Positions 9,159 to 18,206 of a stretch of 49,899 bases of DNA are shown piece by piece. Under the pieces are notes generated by a model that saw only the letters and a list, made by a program, of their open reading frames with translations, ran no database searches and was not told where the DNA came from. Source of the DNA: an uncultured Bacteroidales bacterium. Its GTDB lineage: Bacteria; Bacteroidota; Bacteroidia; Bacteroidales; Paludibacteraceae. The position numbers and the translations under genes are program-made. The stretch lies in assembly GCA_900319035.1 (NCBI GenBank), contig ONMU01000022.1, positions 762-50,660 on the forward strand, written 5' to 3'. The first letter of the stretch is position 1; the number at the start of each line of letters is the position of its first letter.

Positions 9159-9835
9159 AAACGACTAAATGGTTTAGGAAGAGGATGGTTCTTGCCCTCG
9201 TCGTGTTCATCTGCGGCATCGCGCTGATGGGCTTGGTCTATATAGTGAATAACAAACCCTATGTCTATATCAACCCGGGTATCGTGACTACGGCTCCGAC
9301 CACTACCACCAGACCGATAGAGAGTGTGCGTGCGAGTCGTCAGTTGAAGCCTTACCTGCCGGCACATATGAACAGCTATACGCGTACGCATCGTTCATTC
9401 GGGCTCTCGATGCCGTCCGTGCCTATGCGCGGGATGTATGAGACGGGCCGTGCGAAGGTGCAGCATGTGGGTAGCGGCACTAACGGCGTGTATGCTACCA
9501 CCGGTAGCTCTTCCCGCAGTTCTTCCCAACGCGGTATTCAGTATGGGGCAAGCAGTGGAGTAGTGATGCCGATGACGACTTTTACCTCGATGGCTTCCGC
9601 CCGTCAGGTAGCGCAGCCCGAGGCACAGCAGGCACCGCAGATGGCACGTATGGCTGCGGCTCCGAGGTTCGCTCCCGGTCCGCCGCCTCCACCGAATCCC
9701 GGAGGAGGAGAGTTGCCAGGTGATCATCAGTTGGTGGAGCAGCCCGTGGGAGAAGGATTATGGATATTGTTGCTGATGGCAGCCGGATATATAGGATTTA
9801 ACTACCGGAAACGGACCCAACGCGCACGTCCGTGA
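9155..9835 (+). CDS. Small membrane-anchored protein, coupled to the giant protein
   Basis: This 226-residue protein starts within the stop codon of the 2208-residue gene (ATGA overlap). It has an N-terminal hydrophobic segment (about 11-31, a signal anchor or signal peptide), a long low-complexity Thr/Ser/Gln/Ala/Pro-rich middle with a PGPPPPPNPGGG stretch, and a C-terminal PVGEGLW motif. That motif is followed by a hydrophobic segment (WILLLMAAGYIGF) and a basic tail (RKRTQRAR). The order motif, membrane helix, basic tail is the tripartite plan of CTERM sorting signals, but I do not recognise a named family. It may be a surface stalk or a processing partner of the giant protein. Function unknown. 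Confidence 0.8.
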   Translation: MKTTKWFRKRMVLALVVFICGIALMGLVYIVNNKPYVYINPGIVTTAPTTTTRPIESVRASRQLKPYLPAHMNSYTRTHRSFGLSMPSVPMRGMYETGRAKVQHVGSGTNGVYATTGSSSRSSSQRGIQYGASSGVVMPMTTFTSMASARQVAQPEAQQAPQMARMAAAPRFAPGPPPPPNPGGGELPGDHQLVEQPVGEGLWILLLMAAGYIGFNYRKRTQRARP

Positions 9836-9860
9836 TGCGAACGAGATGCGAACGGTTTAC

Positions 9861-9900
9861 TACAACAAATGACCCGCTGTACGGCGGGTCATTTGTTGTA
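9861..9900. terminator. Bidirectional terminator between convergent genes
   Basis: A perfect 17-bp inverted repeat (9861-9877 with 9884-9900, ending TTTGTTGTA) has a 6-nt loop. It separates the plus-strand giant-protein operon from the minus-strand operon ending at 9913 and can serve both directions. Confidence 0.85.
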
Positions 9901-9912
9901 TAGAGAGGCTGT

Positions 9913-11733
9913 TTAGAATCGGAAGGTAGCGCCCATCAGGAAGTTGATGCCCTGCTCGCGGTAACCGTAGTAGATCTCGTTCTTGCGGTGCAGCCAGTTG
10001 TTGAGTTGGAAGAACAGCGTCAGATTAGGCTTCGGCTCCGGACGGAGAACCTGCTCGCCGTTACCTTTCACTTTCATCTTTTCGCCTTTCTCCTTTCCTA
10101 CCCACATATCGTATTGCAGACCGAGGTTGAGGTTCACTCTCGGAGCGAGAGTATGTTCGCCGTCGGAAGCCAAAGCTTTGCGGCTACCCTCGAAATGGTT
10201 GTCCGAATAGAGCGACCAGTGTTTGTCAATCCGACCGTCTATACGAAGTCCCATCTCCCATTTGGCACGGTCATAAACGGTTGTGTCGCCTTTCCAGAAA
10301 TAAGCGTCTCCGTGGAAATGTACGCGTACGATGTCGCGGTAGTGGTAATTGAGTTGACCACCGATCTTACCGCGCTGATAATCGGTATGCAGATAGAGGA
10401 AATCACCGGGTTTCACAGGCAGGTTAAGCAGCGCATAGTTCGCACTGTCTGCTGTCGCTACCCAGACATCCTCGTGCGTCATATACGCATAGCCTCCGTG
10501 CAACTCGATGAGCAGGTCGCGATGAGGACGGATATGAAATCCGATCTCTGCATCCACCGGCGTATAAGAAGCCGAGTGAGGCTCTACGATACCGGCGTGG
10601 ATCAGTCGGTAGCGGTTCTCCTCCATATATTCCTGCAGCGAACCCAAACCGTGATGACCTTCGATGTCGGCATAGATGGTGAGCCACTGTTTGGCAACCT
10701 GCGCCTCCAAGAAGATGTGCGGCGAGGGAGCAAACGAGACATTCTCTGTGCCGGAGAGGCTGTTCTTGCCATGACCGATATTGAGGTCGAAGTTCACGCC
10801 CACGTGTACGCGCACGCGCTTTCCTTCATATGCATAATACGGCTCAATGCGGAAATTATGCCTGCTGCGGTACATGGAGTCGGGGATGACATCACCCAGC
10901 GAACCGAGTTGCAGGAAGTTATTCTGCACATAAACGACAGCGCCCACATGATGCTCTTCTCTATGCCAATTGAACGAACCGTGTGTGCGGATCTGATGCT
11001 CGCTCACGGCACCGGGTTTGGAGAACAGTTTATATCCGGTCTGCACCATGTACTGCACGTCCTGCTTGGGGTTCGATTTCACGCCCAAGAACACTTCCGT
11101 CGTCCACAGCGCCGTTTGGTCCATCTTGCCGAACGAATGCGGTTTCGGATAAGCCGTGCTGTTCTTTGCCCAAAGACCGTGGTCTTGGCTGTAGTCGTAG
11201 AAATGACCGTATTTATGGTAGAAAATATTACTGCCGTTGACACCGAAATACAGATCACAGGTACTATAGGTGTGCTTGAAATTGAGTCCCACTTGGGTCT
11301 TACTCAGCGTCGCAAGTCCCCATTCTGCCTTATGGTGGGCATAGACATCCAAAATGGAGTTCTTGCCGTCATCCAGATGGTAGCCGAAGTCAAACAAGGT
11401 GTTCGGATGACCCAAACCGCCGCGGACGTAGCCGTTAAACGCTTTGCCCGGTTCAAAACGCGTGGGCTGCGAAAGCATCGGCTGAATAGCCGCCTCGGGA
11501 GTCACATCCGCTGTATAGGTCGAGTACTCCACCGGCGCAGGTTCGATTGTAGTCTCCACCACAGCCGGACGGGTCGAGATCTTGCCTGCTGCCTGAATAA
11601 CCGGCTGAAAATCACGCTCTACGGTCACGCTGCGGTTCAGCGCTGAGTCGGATTGTGCAAAAGCCGTAGTGCCGATGATCAGCACCATCGTAATAACGTA
11701 ATAACGTAATGACGTAATAACGAACTTTTTCAT
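9913..11733 (-). CDS. Outer-membrane beta-barrel protein (TonB-receptor-like, no plug)
   Basis: This 606-residue protein has a signal peptide ending TTAFAQ, a short linker with VTVERDFQPVI (typical of a Bacteroidetes family annotated as TonB-dependent receptor-like), and then about 500 residues of alternating amphipathic strands. It ends in a C-terminal aromatic strand (NFLMGATFRF), as expected for outer-membrane insertion. No TonB plug is evident, so transport through TonB is doubtful. The start overlaps the stop of the TPR gene (11730-11733, ATGA), and the pair is likely one functional unit in envelope organisation. Part of the signal peptide (VITSLRYYVITM) is encoded by an octamer DNA repeat. 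Confidence 0.8.
   Translation of the reverse strand: MKKFVITSLRYYVITMVLIIGTTAFAQSDSALNRSVTVERDFQPVIQAAGKISTRPAVVETTIEPAPVEYSTYTADVTPEAAIQPMLSQPTRFEPGKAFNGYVRGGLGHPNTLFDFGYHLDDGKNSILDVYAHHKAEWGLATLSKTQVGLNFKHTYSTCDLYFGVNGSNIFYHKYGHFYDYSQDHGLWAKNSTAYPKPHSFGKMDQTALWTTEVFLGVKSNPKQDVQYMVQTGYKLFSKPGAVSEHQIRTHGSFNWHREEHHVGAVVYVQNNFLQLGSLGDVIPDSMYRSRHNFRIEPYYAYEGKRVRVHVGVNFDLNIGHGKNSLSGTENVSFAPSPHIFLEAQVAKQWLTIYADIEGHHGLGSLQEYMEENRYRLIHAGIVEPHSASYTPVDAEIGFHIRPHRDLLIELHGGYAYMTHEDVWVATADSANYALLNLPVKPGDFLYLHTDYQRGKIGGQLNYHYRDIVRVHFHGDAYFWKGDTTVYDRAKWEMGLRIDGRIDKHWSLYSDNHFEGSRKALASDGEHTLAPRVNLNLGLQYDMWVGKEKGEKMKVKGNGEQVLRPEPKPNLTLFFQLNNWLHRKNEIYYGYREQGINFLMGATFRF
11691..11724 (-). repeat. Octamer array (AATAACGT type) encoding the barrel protein signal peptide
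   Basis: About four copies of an 8-base unit (AATAACGT, AATAACGT, AATGACGT, AATAACGA on the plus strand). Translated, they give the N-terminus of the 606-residue barrel protein. A near-identical array codes the start of the neighbouring TPR protein (14648-14679). Confidence 0.8.
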
Positions 11734-14675
11734 AATGAGTCCTCCTCTTCTTTTTCTTCGGTTATCACGGGTTTCTCTAATTGATCCAAGGTGGCGATGC
11801 GTGCGGTGATGAGCGCAGGGATGTCATCGCCGGTGGTGGTGTAGTTCTGCTGCAAGACGAGCAGGTATTGACGCGCTTGGAAGAACTCTCCGCGCTCACG
11901 GTTGATGTCGCTCAGCAGAATCAGCGCACGAGCAAGCCAGTACTGCTGCTGCGTGTTCATCTGTGTGAAGTTCATCACCTCGTCTTCAGCTTCGTTGAGC
12001 AGCTGCATCTCGTAGTAGCTCTGCGCCAACAGGTATTTGGACTCAGCGCCTTGCGCGGTGCGTACGTCGGTAGCGAGGGAAGCCAGATCAGGCTGCGCCT
12101 TGAGCCAGTTGCCCATGCCTATATAGGCTTTCGCACGGCAGAAGAGCGCCTCGTTGCGGGTCTCGTCGTCCACAGGCAGGTCGGTTAAGATCTGCTCTGC
12201 GATGTCGATAGTAGCCTGATGACGACCCAAACGCTGTGTGCAGCGCAGGATACCCAGACGCGCTACCGTGGTGTTCTCGCGGTTAGAGGCAAGGCTGTGC
12301 ATCCTGTAGAACGCTTCTAACGCACAAGCATAATCGCCCTTGTCAAAACAGATCTCCGCCACGCGTGTGGTCGCTTCTTCCTGATACGGGTTAGCCGCCG
12401 TCTCAGCAAGTACCATGTATTGCGACAGCGCCTCACTGCTCTTACCCAGACGGTAATACGAATCGGCGAGGTAATACCGCGCTGTCGTACAATAACGGCC
12501 TCCTGCGCAATACATCGTGATGTAGTTGTTCAGGCTGACGGAAGCTTTCTGATAATCGGCTTGCATATACTGCATCTCAGCCGCCGCGTAGAGCAGCGAA
12601 TCCTCCTGCGTAGTGACGTTCATATTCATCTTCGCAAGCTCCTTGGTGTACGCTACATACTCGTCTACCTTGCCGTTCTCCACGTAGAGTGCCTGCAACG
12701 CATCGAGGGCGGTGTACGCCTCTTCGGTTGCCGGGTATTTCTCTATCGTCTTGCGGTAAGCAGCGATCGCTTGCTCGTTCTCATGCAGGTTTCGGAACAA
12801 CATCGCGCGTTCCAGACTCGCTTTGCGAGCCAACGACGAATGCGGATACGTAGCCAACAGACGGTCATATGTAGCGATAGCGCTACGCTCATCGTCCATC
12901 TGCAGCTGTGCACGGGCAATCTCATACACACCGTCATCCGCATAATCGGACCGCGGGTAGCGTTTGAGTAACTCGCTCAGCACCTGTATCTTATCGGCAT
13001 ACTTATGCTGCAAACCCAGTGCGTAACCGCGTTGGAACAACGCATAATCGGTTCCGGCGCTCTGCAACTGACTCACCTGTCCGTAGTACGTGATCGCCTG
13101 TTGGAACTGACGGTCGTTGAAGAAACAGTCGCCTATTCGGTTCAGCGCGTCGGCATAAGTCGGTTCGGTCGCTTGTGCCTCGTCTATATAGAGCGAGAAC
13201 GCCTCACGGGCTTTGTCGTAATGACCTTGCGAGAAAGCGCAGTAACCGGCGAGGTAATACGCCATCGCGTAGTTACCTGAGTTGTGCACGTCCGGACGGG
13301 CAAAGAAAGCCTTCAGGTCGTTCTCGCAGTCGGCGTAGTTACGCAATCGGTAATTGGCTTCCGAACGCAGATAATACGCCTCCGTGGTGTATTGGTCCGA
13401 CTCGCTCTTGTGCTTGATCACTTCGCTGGTCCATTCTACTGCCTGCTGCATCTTGCCTTGCAGGAAATGGTCTGCGCCCAATTGGTAACGCAAGTACTGC
13501 TTGGTCTGAGCCATCTTCGGCGTCGGGTGCTCGATGGAGTCCAGCGTAGCGATAGCGGCAGCGTAGTTCTTACTCTGCATCAACGCATCGCTCAGCAGCT
13601 GATAAACGCGGTTCTCGTATTTCGAGTTCGGGAAATTGCGCAAGAAATCATTGAACGCGCGCACGGACTCACCCAATGCGCTGGAACTCTGGTACGTGCA
13701 GAGGGTGTAGTTATAACTTGCCTCCTCGGTCACTTCCGGTGTCAGCTGATAGCCTGCTGCGGCTTGGTAAGACAACTTCGCTTGCTCGGGCATATGCAAC
13801 TTCACATAGGCGTTACCCATCGTCAGACAAGCCGATTCGGACAACACGTCTTTCTCCTGCTTGACCTGTTTGAGCGATTTGACAGCAGCGTCAAACTCAC
13901 CCAACTCATACTCCGCACAACCGAGCATGTACATATCGCTTCGCAGCAACTCCTCTTTCTGCTCCTTGGCGTTCTTTTGGTACGCGCGAAGATGCTCCAC
14001 AGCAGCGCTATACTCTTTCTTCGCGTAGTGCATCTCGCCTATGATGCGGTGCAACTCGCCGTTATTGGGGCTCTCGGGGTCTTCGCGAAGAAGGTCTTCG
14101 GCTCGCATGCCTGCCTCTTCGTAGTTACCCTGCGCATAGTAAATCTGCGTAATGTAATACGGAACGGTCTTGTGGTACGCATGGTCGTTCTCCAACTGCA
14201 ACAGAGCCGGTAGCGCCTTGTCGTAATTGCCCATTTTGTACATACAGTACGCGTAGTAATAGTTACCGCGCGAACTGTAACGGCTGTCCCCTTTGCCCAA
14301 CTGACCGAAATACACCGATGCACGTTGGTACTCTTGCATCATCAGATAAGCGTACCCGCGGTAGAACGAATAATCGGTCTGGTGAGGACGGCTGAGTGCT
14401 TTCGCCTCCACCTGCTCAAGGATCTTGAGACTTTGTTTGTAATGGCCTCTCTCCACTTGCAGCACGCCCTGCATGAACTTCACCTCGTCGGCAAAAGTCG
14501 TGTATGGGTAAGCTTGCAAGTATGCCTTCAGGTCGCGTTGCAGCAACTTGTCGCGTCCGTCAAAACGAGCCGACAGAGCCTGATAACGCTGCTCCATCTC
14601 GCTCGTTTGAGCGAAAGAGCCCACGGCGCATAGGCAAAGACCAATTACAATAACGTAATAACGCAATGACGTCAT
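11730..14675 (-). CDS. Large periplasmic tetratricopeptide-repeat protein
   Basis: This 981-residue protein has a signal peptide (MTSLRYYVIVIGLCLCAVGSFAQ region, cleavage after FAQ). It is then built almost wholly of TPR units, with recurring patterns such as A-x-x-x-Y-x-x-x-(L/I) and Y-P-x-S-x-Y/A, for example YPYTTFADEV, FPNSKYENRV, YPRSDYADDG and YPHSSLARKA, which also resemble BamD/YfgC-type TPR lines. It ends in an acidic tail EEKEEEDS. TPR solenoids mediate protein-protein contacts, probably as a periplasmic scaffold working with the barrel protein that overlaps its stop codon. No enzymatic domain is seen. It follows potD by 49 bp and may share the pot transcript. Confidence 0.85.
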   Translation of the reverse strand: MTSLRYYVIVIGLCLCAVGSFAQTSEMEQRYQALSARFDGRDKLLQRDLKAYLQAYPYTTFADEVKFMQGVLQVERGHYKQSLKILEQVEAKALSRPHQTDYSFYRGYAYLMMQEYQRASVYFGQLGKGDSRYSSRGNYYYAYCMYKMGNYDKALPALLQLENDHAYHKTVPYYITQIYYAQGNYEEAGMRAEDLLREDPESPNNGELHRIIGEMHYAKKEYSAAVEHLRAYQKNAKEQKEELLRSDMYMLGCAEYELGEFDAAVKSLKQVKQEKDVLSESACLTMGNAYVKLHMPEQAKLSYQAAAGYQLTPEVTEEASYNYTLCTYQSSSALGESVRAFNDFLRNFPNSKYENRVYQLLSDALMQSKNYAAAIATLDSIEHPTPKMAQTKQYLRYQLGADHFLQGKMQQAVEWTSEVIKHKSESDQYTTEAYYLRSEANYRLRNYADCENDLKAFFARPDVHNSGNYAMAYYLAGYCAFSQGHYDKAREAFSLYIDEAQATEPTYADALNRIGDCFFNDRQFQQAITYYGQVSQLQSAGTDYALFQRGYALGLQHKYADKIQVLSELLKRYPRSDYADDGVYEIARAQLQMDDERSAIATYDRLLATYPHSSLARKASLERAMLFRNLHENEQAIAAYRKTIEKYPATEEAYTALDALQALYVENGKVDEYVAYTKELAKMNMNVTTQEDSLLYAAAEMQYMQADYQKASVSLNNYITMYCAGGRYCTTARYYLADSYYRLGKSSEALSQYMVLAETAANPYQEEATTRVAEICFDKGDYACALEAFYRMHSLASNRENTTVARLGILRCTQRLGRHQATIDIAEQILTDLPVDDETRNEALFCRAKAYIGMGNWLKAQPDLASLATDVRTAQGAESKYLLAQSYYEMQLLNEAEDEVMNFTQMNTQQQYWLARALILLSDINRERGEFFQARQYLLVLQQNYTTTGDDIPALITARIATLDQLEKPVITEEKEEEDSL

Positions 14676-14715
14676 AACGAATTTTGAATTCTTAATTTTT
14701 AATTTTTAATTTTCA
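14648..14715 (-). repeat. Two arrays at the TPR gene start: octamer (14648-14679) and AATTTTT heptamer (14692-14715)
   Basis: The octamer part (TAACGTAA, TAACGCAA, TGACGTCA) encodes SLRYYVIVI of the signal peptide. The heptamer part (AATTTTT three times) lies between the potD stop and the TPR start codon at 14675, in the position of a leader. Confidence 0.8.
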
Positions 14716-14724
14716 TTAACTCGC

Positions 14725-15969
14725 TTAGCGTGCTAATTTGATCTCATTCCACATCTCCAACAGCATCTCTTGTGCGTCTCCTGCATCGTGCATGAGTGCG
14801 CAGCGGTCGATGATGCTCTTGTCGGCATAGTAAACGGGGTTGAGATGCAGCGCGTGAGGATCTAACATCTCGCCGTCCACCTCGATCGGCTCCTCGCCGA
14901 AGAAATAGGAAGCATCTACGGTCTCAGGCCATTCTTCCTCGTCGTTCTGGTCAGCCAAAACCTCTGCAGCAGCTAACTCGCCACCGGCACAGCTCACGTA
15001 ACCGATCTCGGTCATGTTAGCTAACGCATTGTCCGCACGACACATGTAGTCGATGAAATAAGTAGCGGCTTTCACGTTCTTCGCATATTTCGGGATAACC
15101 CATCCGTCAAACCACACGTTCGATCCCTCTTGCGGAACGATATAATCGAGCATCACGCCCATCTCGGCTGCCTCTTCGATAGCGAACTGTGCATCGCCGG
15201 ACCAGCTCAGGTTCAACCATGCTTTGCCTTTGGTCATCTCCTCTTTGCCGAAGTCCACTTCCCATCCGCAGACCTGTTTCTTAGCGCGCAGCAGGATGTC
15301 CTTCACCGCAGCCACACGCTCCGGAGTGATGTTACGAACGAGCTCGTTGCGATCCACTTCGCCTTTCTCGATCTGATCTGCAAAAGCATACAATACCAAA
15401 ACCGAATATACATCGCGGAACGCATCTTTCATCAGAATACGGTTCTCGAATTTCGGATCGAGCACAGCTGCCCAGCTCTGCAGATCCTCGCGGTTCACAA
15501 ACTGCGGGTTATAGATGAAACCGGTGGTTCCCCACATGTAACCAACGGTGTAGTCGCTCACATTCACATCATCGCTCGGAGCCATCTGTTGGAACTTGTC
15601 GCGCACGAACGGAGAGATGTTGTCGAAATAACGAATACTGTCCGCAATCAGCTCTTTCTGAATAGGAATGAGCAGGTTTTTCTTCAACATTCGCTCGATG
15701 ATGTACTCCGACGGACAGAACACGTCGTAATCCTCGTGTCCCACTTCGATCTTCGTCAGTGCGGTCTCGTTGATGTCGAAAGTCTCGTAAACGAGTTCCA
15801 CTTTCTCGCCCGTCTGGTCGAAATACCACTGTTCGAAATTAGCCTTGACGTCCTCGTCAATGTAATCCGCCCAGTTCAACACTTTGAGTTGATGTGTACG
15901 GTCTGAACCGCCGCAGGAACTCAGTACGATGGCTAACACAGCCAATACAGAAACAAAGATTTTTTTCAT
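14725..15969 (-). CDS. potD: Spermidine/putrescine-binding lipoprotein PotD
   Basis: This 414-residue substrate-binding protein has a lipoprotein signal with lipobox LSSC (Cys about residue 19), then the PotD/PotF start LKVLNWADYIDEDV, the YDVFCPSEYIIERM motif, YMWGTTGFIYNP and WVIPKYAKN. It captures polyamines in the periplasm, anchored to a membrane, and delivers them to PotB/PotC. It lies 33 bp after potC in the conserved A-B-C-D order. Compared with the roughly 350-residue E. coli protein it carries an acidic insertion near residues 335-375 (NDEEEWPETVDAS). Substrate choice between putrescine and spermidine cannot be read from the sequence. Confidence 0.93.
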   Translation of the reverse strand: MKKIFVSVLAVLAIVLSSCGGSDRTHQLKVLNWADYIDEDVKANFEQWYFDQTGEKVELVYETFDINETALTKIEVGHEDYDVFCPSEYIIERMLKKNLLIPIQKELIADSIRYFDNISPFVRDKFQQMAPSDDVNVSDYTVGYMWGTTGFIYNPQFVNREDLQSWAAVLDPKFENRILMKDAFRDVYSVLVLYAFADQIEKGEVDRNELVRNITPERVAAVKDILLRAKKQVCGWEVDFGKEEMTKGKAWLNLSWSGDAQFAIEEAAEMGVMLDYIVPQEGSNVWFDGWVIPKYAKNVKAATYFIDYMCRADNALANMTEIGYVSCAGGELAAAEVLADQNDEEEWPETVDASYFFGEEPIEVDGEMLDPHALHLNPVYYADKSIIDRCALMHDAGDAQEMLLEMWNEIKLAR

Positions 15970-16002
15970 TGATGTAATAAATATATTTGTTTGGGTAATT
16001 AA

Positions 16003-17352
16003 TTAATCTTCCTTTTTCCGGTCTCGGAAATTGATATAGACAAGCACCGCTAACATCACCAACAGGATGATGGTGAACAACGGTCTTAACTCCGGTGTCA
16101 AACCTCCCTTACGCGCGTCGGAATAGATGAACGTACTCAGCGTCTCTAATCCGCCGCTTCCTTTGGTAAAGAACGTCACTCCGAAATCGTCCACACTCAG
16201 CGTCAGCGCCAAGATGAATCCGCTCAACATGCCCGGCCACAATTCCGGCAACATCACCATGCGCAGCGCTTGACCCGGCGTAGCGCCTAAGTCCAAAGCC
16301 GCCTCATAGGTGTTCGGGTTCATCCTGCTCAACCTCGGCAGCACGCTTAACACCACGTACGGCGTGCAGAACACCACATGAGCGATGCAAACGGTTACCA
16401 AACCCTGACTCATGCCCAATGCCACGAACAGCAGGAACAGCGAGATACCTGTGATAATATCGGGGTTGATCATCGGCACAGAGTTCAGGAAACTAACCGC
16501 CTTGCGGCTTTTCGCACGCATGTTATAGATGCCGATAGCAGCCAAAGTGCCTAATATCGTCGAGCACACAGCCGCTACTAACGCAATCACCAAGGTGTAC
16601 CACATCGCGCTGTTCAGACCCGCATCGGCTTTGCCGGTAAATAGGTTCGCATACAGCTCCATCGAGAACCCTGTCCAGTTGCCCAACACCTTGCTCTTCG
16701 TGAACGAGAACACGGCAATCAGCGCAATCGGAGCATACAACACCAACAGCAGCAACCATAAGTACAGCTGCGACGTATAGTGCCTTCTCATACCTAATCT
16801 TTTGCGCCGTAAGATCTCCTGCTCCACAGCGCTCAAACTCTTCTCCTTGCGCCGCTCAATATACAGATAACAACCATAGATAGCCGTTCCGACCAGCAGC
16901 AGTCCTGCGAAAAGCCACCAAATCCAACCTCGGCTGTGACGTACATCGACCGTCTCGTGCAGATAGTTCTCAAAGGTCTTATACGCGTTCTGAACCAAGG
17001 TTCGTTGTGCGCGGTTCTTAATCTCTTTGCTGTTCTGCCAAACCGTCCAATGCACGCCGTTCGGATCATCGTATTGGTACACTTCCGCAAAACCCGTTAC
17101 TGCCTCTCCGTTCGTAAAGACGAAGTCAAAGGAGTCCTTTGTACTCTGTACATTGTACATCGTACATTGTACCTTTATATTGACTTTCTCCCCTTGATAA
17201 CTCTCTGGGAACTCCGTCAATACCGTGTTCTCACCCGTCGTTCCGACCTTCAACTCATATGTCAGATTCGATTGCCCGAACACGCTGAGGCTGAAGAGAA
17301 GAAATAGCGCTGCAAATGTACATTGTAAATTGTACATTGTAAATTGTCTCAT
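16003..17352 (-). CDS. potC: Polyamine ABC transporter permease PotC with a 187-residue N-terminal extension
   Basis: The C-terminal 262 residues (from the internal Met at base 16791) are a complete PotC permease: N-terminal helix LYLWLLLLVLYAPIALIAVFSF, several membrane helices, and the EAA-type coupling loop EAALDLGATPGQALRMVMLPELWPG. Before it comes an extra region with a signal-peptide-like start ending VFGQ, a soluble beta-rich segment (about 30-145) and one membrane helix (about 148-168). The stop of potB overlaps the extended start by ATGA, which supports translation of the long form. The extension holds heptamer arrays at its start and at 17141-17173. The extra domain may be a periplasmic accessory; its function is unknown. 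An internal start at 16791 giving a normal PotC is the alternative. Confidence 0.9.
   Translation of the reverse strand: MRQFTMYNLQCTFAALFLLFSLSVFGQSNLTYELKVGTTGENTVLTEFPESYQGEKVNIKVQCTMYNVQSTKDSFDFVFTNGEAVTGFAEVYQYDDPNGVHWTVWQNSKEIKNRAQRTLVQNAYKTFENYLHETVDVRHSRGWIWWLFAGLLLVGTAIYGCYLYIERRKEKSLSAVEQEILRRKRLGMRRHYTSQLYLWLLLLVLYAPIALIAVFSFTKSKVLGNWTGFSMELYANLFTGKADAGLNSAMWYTLVIALVAAVCSTILGTLAAIGIYNMRAKSRKAVSFLNSVPMINPDIITGISLFLLFVALGMSQGLVTVCIAHVVFCTPYVVLSVLPRLSRMNPNTYEAALDLGATPGQALRMVMLPELWPGMLSGFILALTLSVDDFGVTFFTKGSGGLETLSTFIYSDARKGGLTPELRPLFTIILLVMLAVLVYINFRDRKKED
17141..17173 (-). repeat. Heptamer array (TGTACAT type) in frame inside potC extension
   Basis: Four imperfect 7-base units (TGTACTC, TGTACAT, TGTACAT, CGTACAT) encode VQCTMYNVQST. 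The same peptide words (TMYN, VQCT) appear at the potC N-terminus and in the GH105 insertion. Confidence 0.75.
17317..17349 (-). repeat. Heptamer array (TGTACAT/TGTAAAT) at the potC start codon
   Basis: Alternating 7-base units TGTACAT and TGTAAAT, four in a row, encode FTMYNLQCTF directly after the potC initiation codon. Confidence 0.8.
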
Positions 17353-18149
17353 ACCAGCCCCCCTCCTTTCTCTTCTCCTTCGCTACCATTGTCCCCGAAG
17401 AACGATGTCAAACCGATAATTATCAATAGTACCAGACTCAACACCGCTCCGTAGTTCAGCAGATCGGTAGTGGTGATGTAGTCCTGTATCAGAGAACCGA
17501 ACAACTTAATGTTGTTATGCGTCAGCAGTTCCGCGATCGCGAACGTCGAAACGGTCGGCATGAACACCATCACAATACCGCTATACACGCCCGGCATCGA
17601 CAGCGGAACGATCACTTTCCAGAAACTCTGCCATTTGCTCGCACCTAAGTCCTGAGCCGCCTCTACCAGCGAGTTGTCCATTTTCTGCAAGGTGTTGTAG
17701 ATCGGGTAAATCATAAACGGCAGGTAGTCGTAGCACAAACCGAACAACAGCGCGCCTTCGCCCAACGGCAGACCGCACATGTTAAACAGCTCCACCGTAG
17801 CTACCGTACGCAGCAGAAAATTGATCCACATCGGCAGAATAAACAGCATCGCCATCACTTTCGGCGTCTTGAAATCCTCTTGCGCCATGATATACGCCGC
17901 CGGATAACCGATAAGCAGGCAGATAACCGTATTGAAAACCGCAATCATCAGCGAGTACAGAAAAGTCTGTATCGCCTCGCTGTGCGTAAAAAACTTCGCA
18001 AAGTTATGTAGCGTAAAATGACCGTGAATATCCGTGAACGCATATACTCCGACCAAGATCAGAGGCAGCACTACGAACATCGCCATAAACGCCACATAAG
18101 GCCAAGCCCATGTTCTCCGCGAAGAAAATATCTGAATCAGTTTACTCAT
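17349..18149 (-). CDS. potB: Polyamine ABC transporter permease PotB
   Basis: This 266-residue permease has six predicted membrane helices, beginning WAWPYVAFMAMFVVLPLILVGVYAFTD. It has the family EAA coupling loop LVEAAQDLGASKWQSFWKVIVPLSMPG that docks on PotA. I take the start at 18149 (MSKLIQIF), not the longer frame from 18185, because the intervening codons fall in a heptamer repeat array. It forms the heterodimeric channel with PotC and overlaps the potC start by four bases. Length and topology are normal for PotB. Confidence 0.92.
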   Translation of the reverse strand: MSKLIQIFSSRRTWAWPYVAFMAMFVVLPLILVGVYAFTDIHGHFTLHNFAKFFTHSEAIQTFLYSLMIAVFNTVICLLIGYPAAYIMAQEDFKTPKVMAMLFILPMWINFLLRTVATVELFNMCGLPLGEGALLFGLCYDYLPFMIYPIYNTLQKMDNSLVEAAQDLGASKWQSFWKVIVPLSMPGVYSGIVMVFMPTVSTFAIAELLTHNNIKLFGSLIQDYITTTDLLNYGAVLSLVLLIIIGLTSFFGDNGSEGEEKGGGLV

Positions 18150-18150
18150 T

Positions 18151-18206
18151 GAACTTTCTACTTTAAACTTTCGAACTACTCTCAACTCTCAACTTTCAAC
18201 TTCTCC
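18151..18206 (-). repeat. Heptamer array (CTCAACT/TTCAACT) spanning the potA end and potB leader
   Basis: Six to seven 7-base units of the TTCAACT / CTCAACT / TTTAAAC type fill the potA-potB junction. They encode the last residues of PotA (VEKLKVES) and then form the leader before the potB ATG at 18149. Confidence 0.8.

Noticed and set aside
9988-11646. 552-residue open frame antisense to the barrel gene
   Set aside because: It is the shadow of a strand with strong coding evidence (signal peptide, C-terminal aromatic strand, coupling); it shows no recognisable domain.
13284-14213. 309-residue open frame antisense to the TPR gene
   Set aside because: Shadow of the repeat protein; high Leu/Arg content from the reverse complement and no motif.
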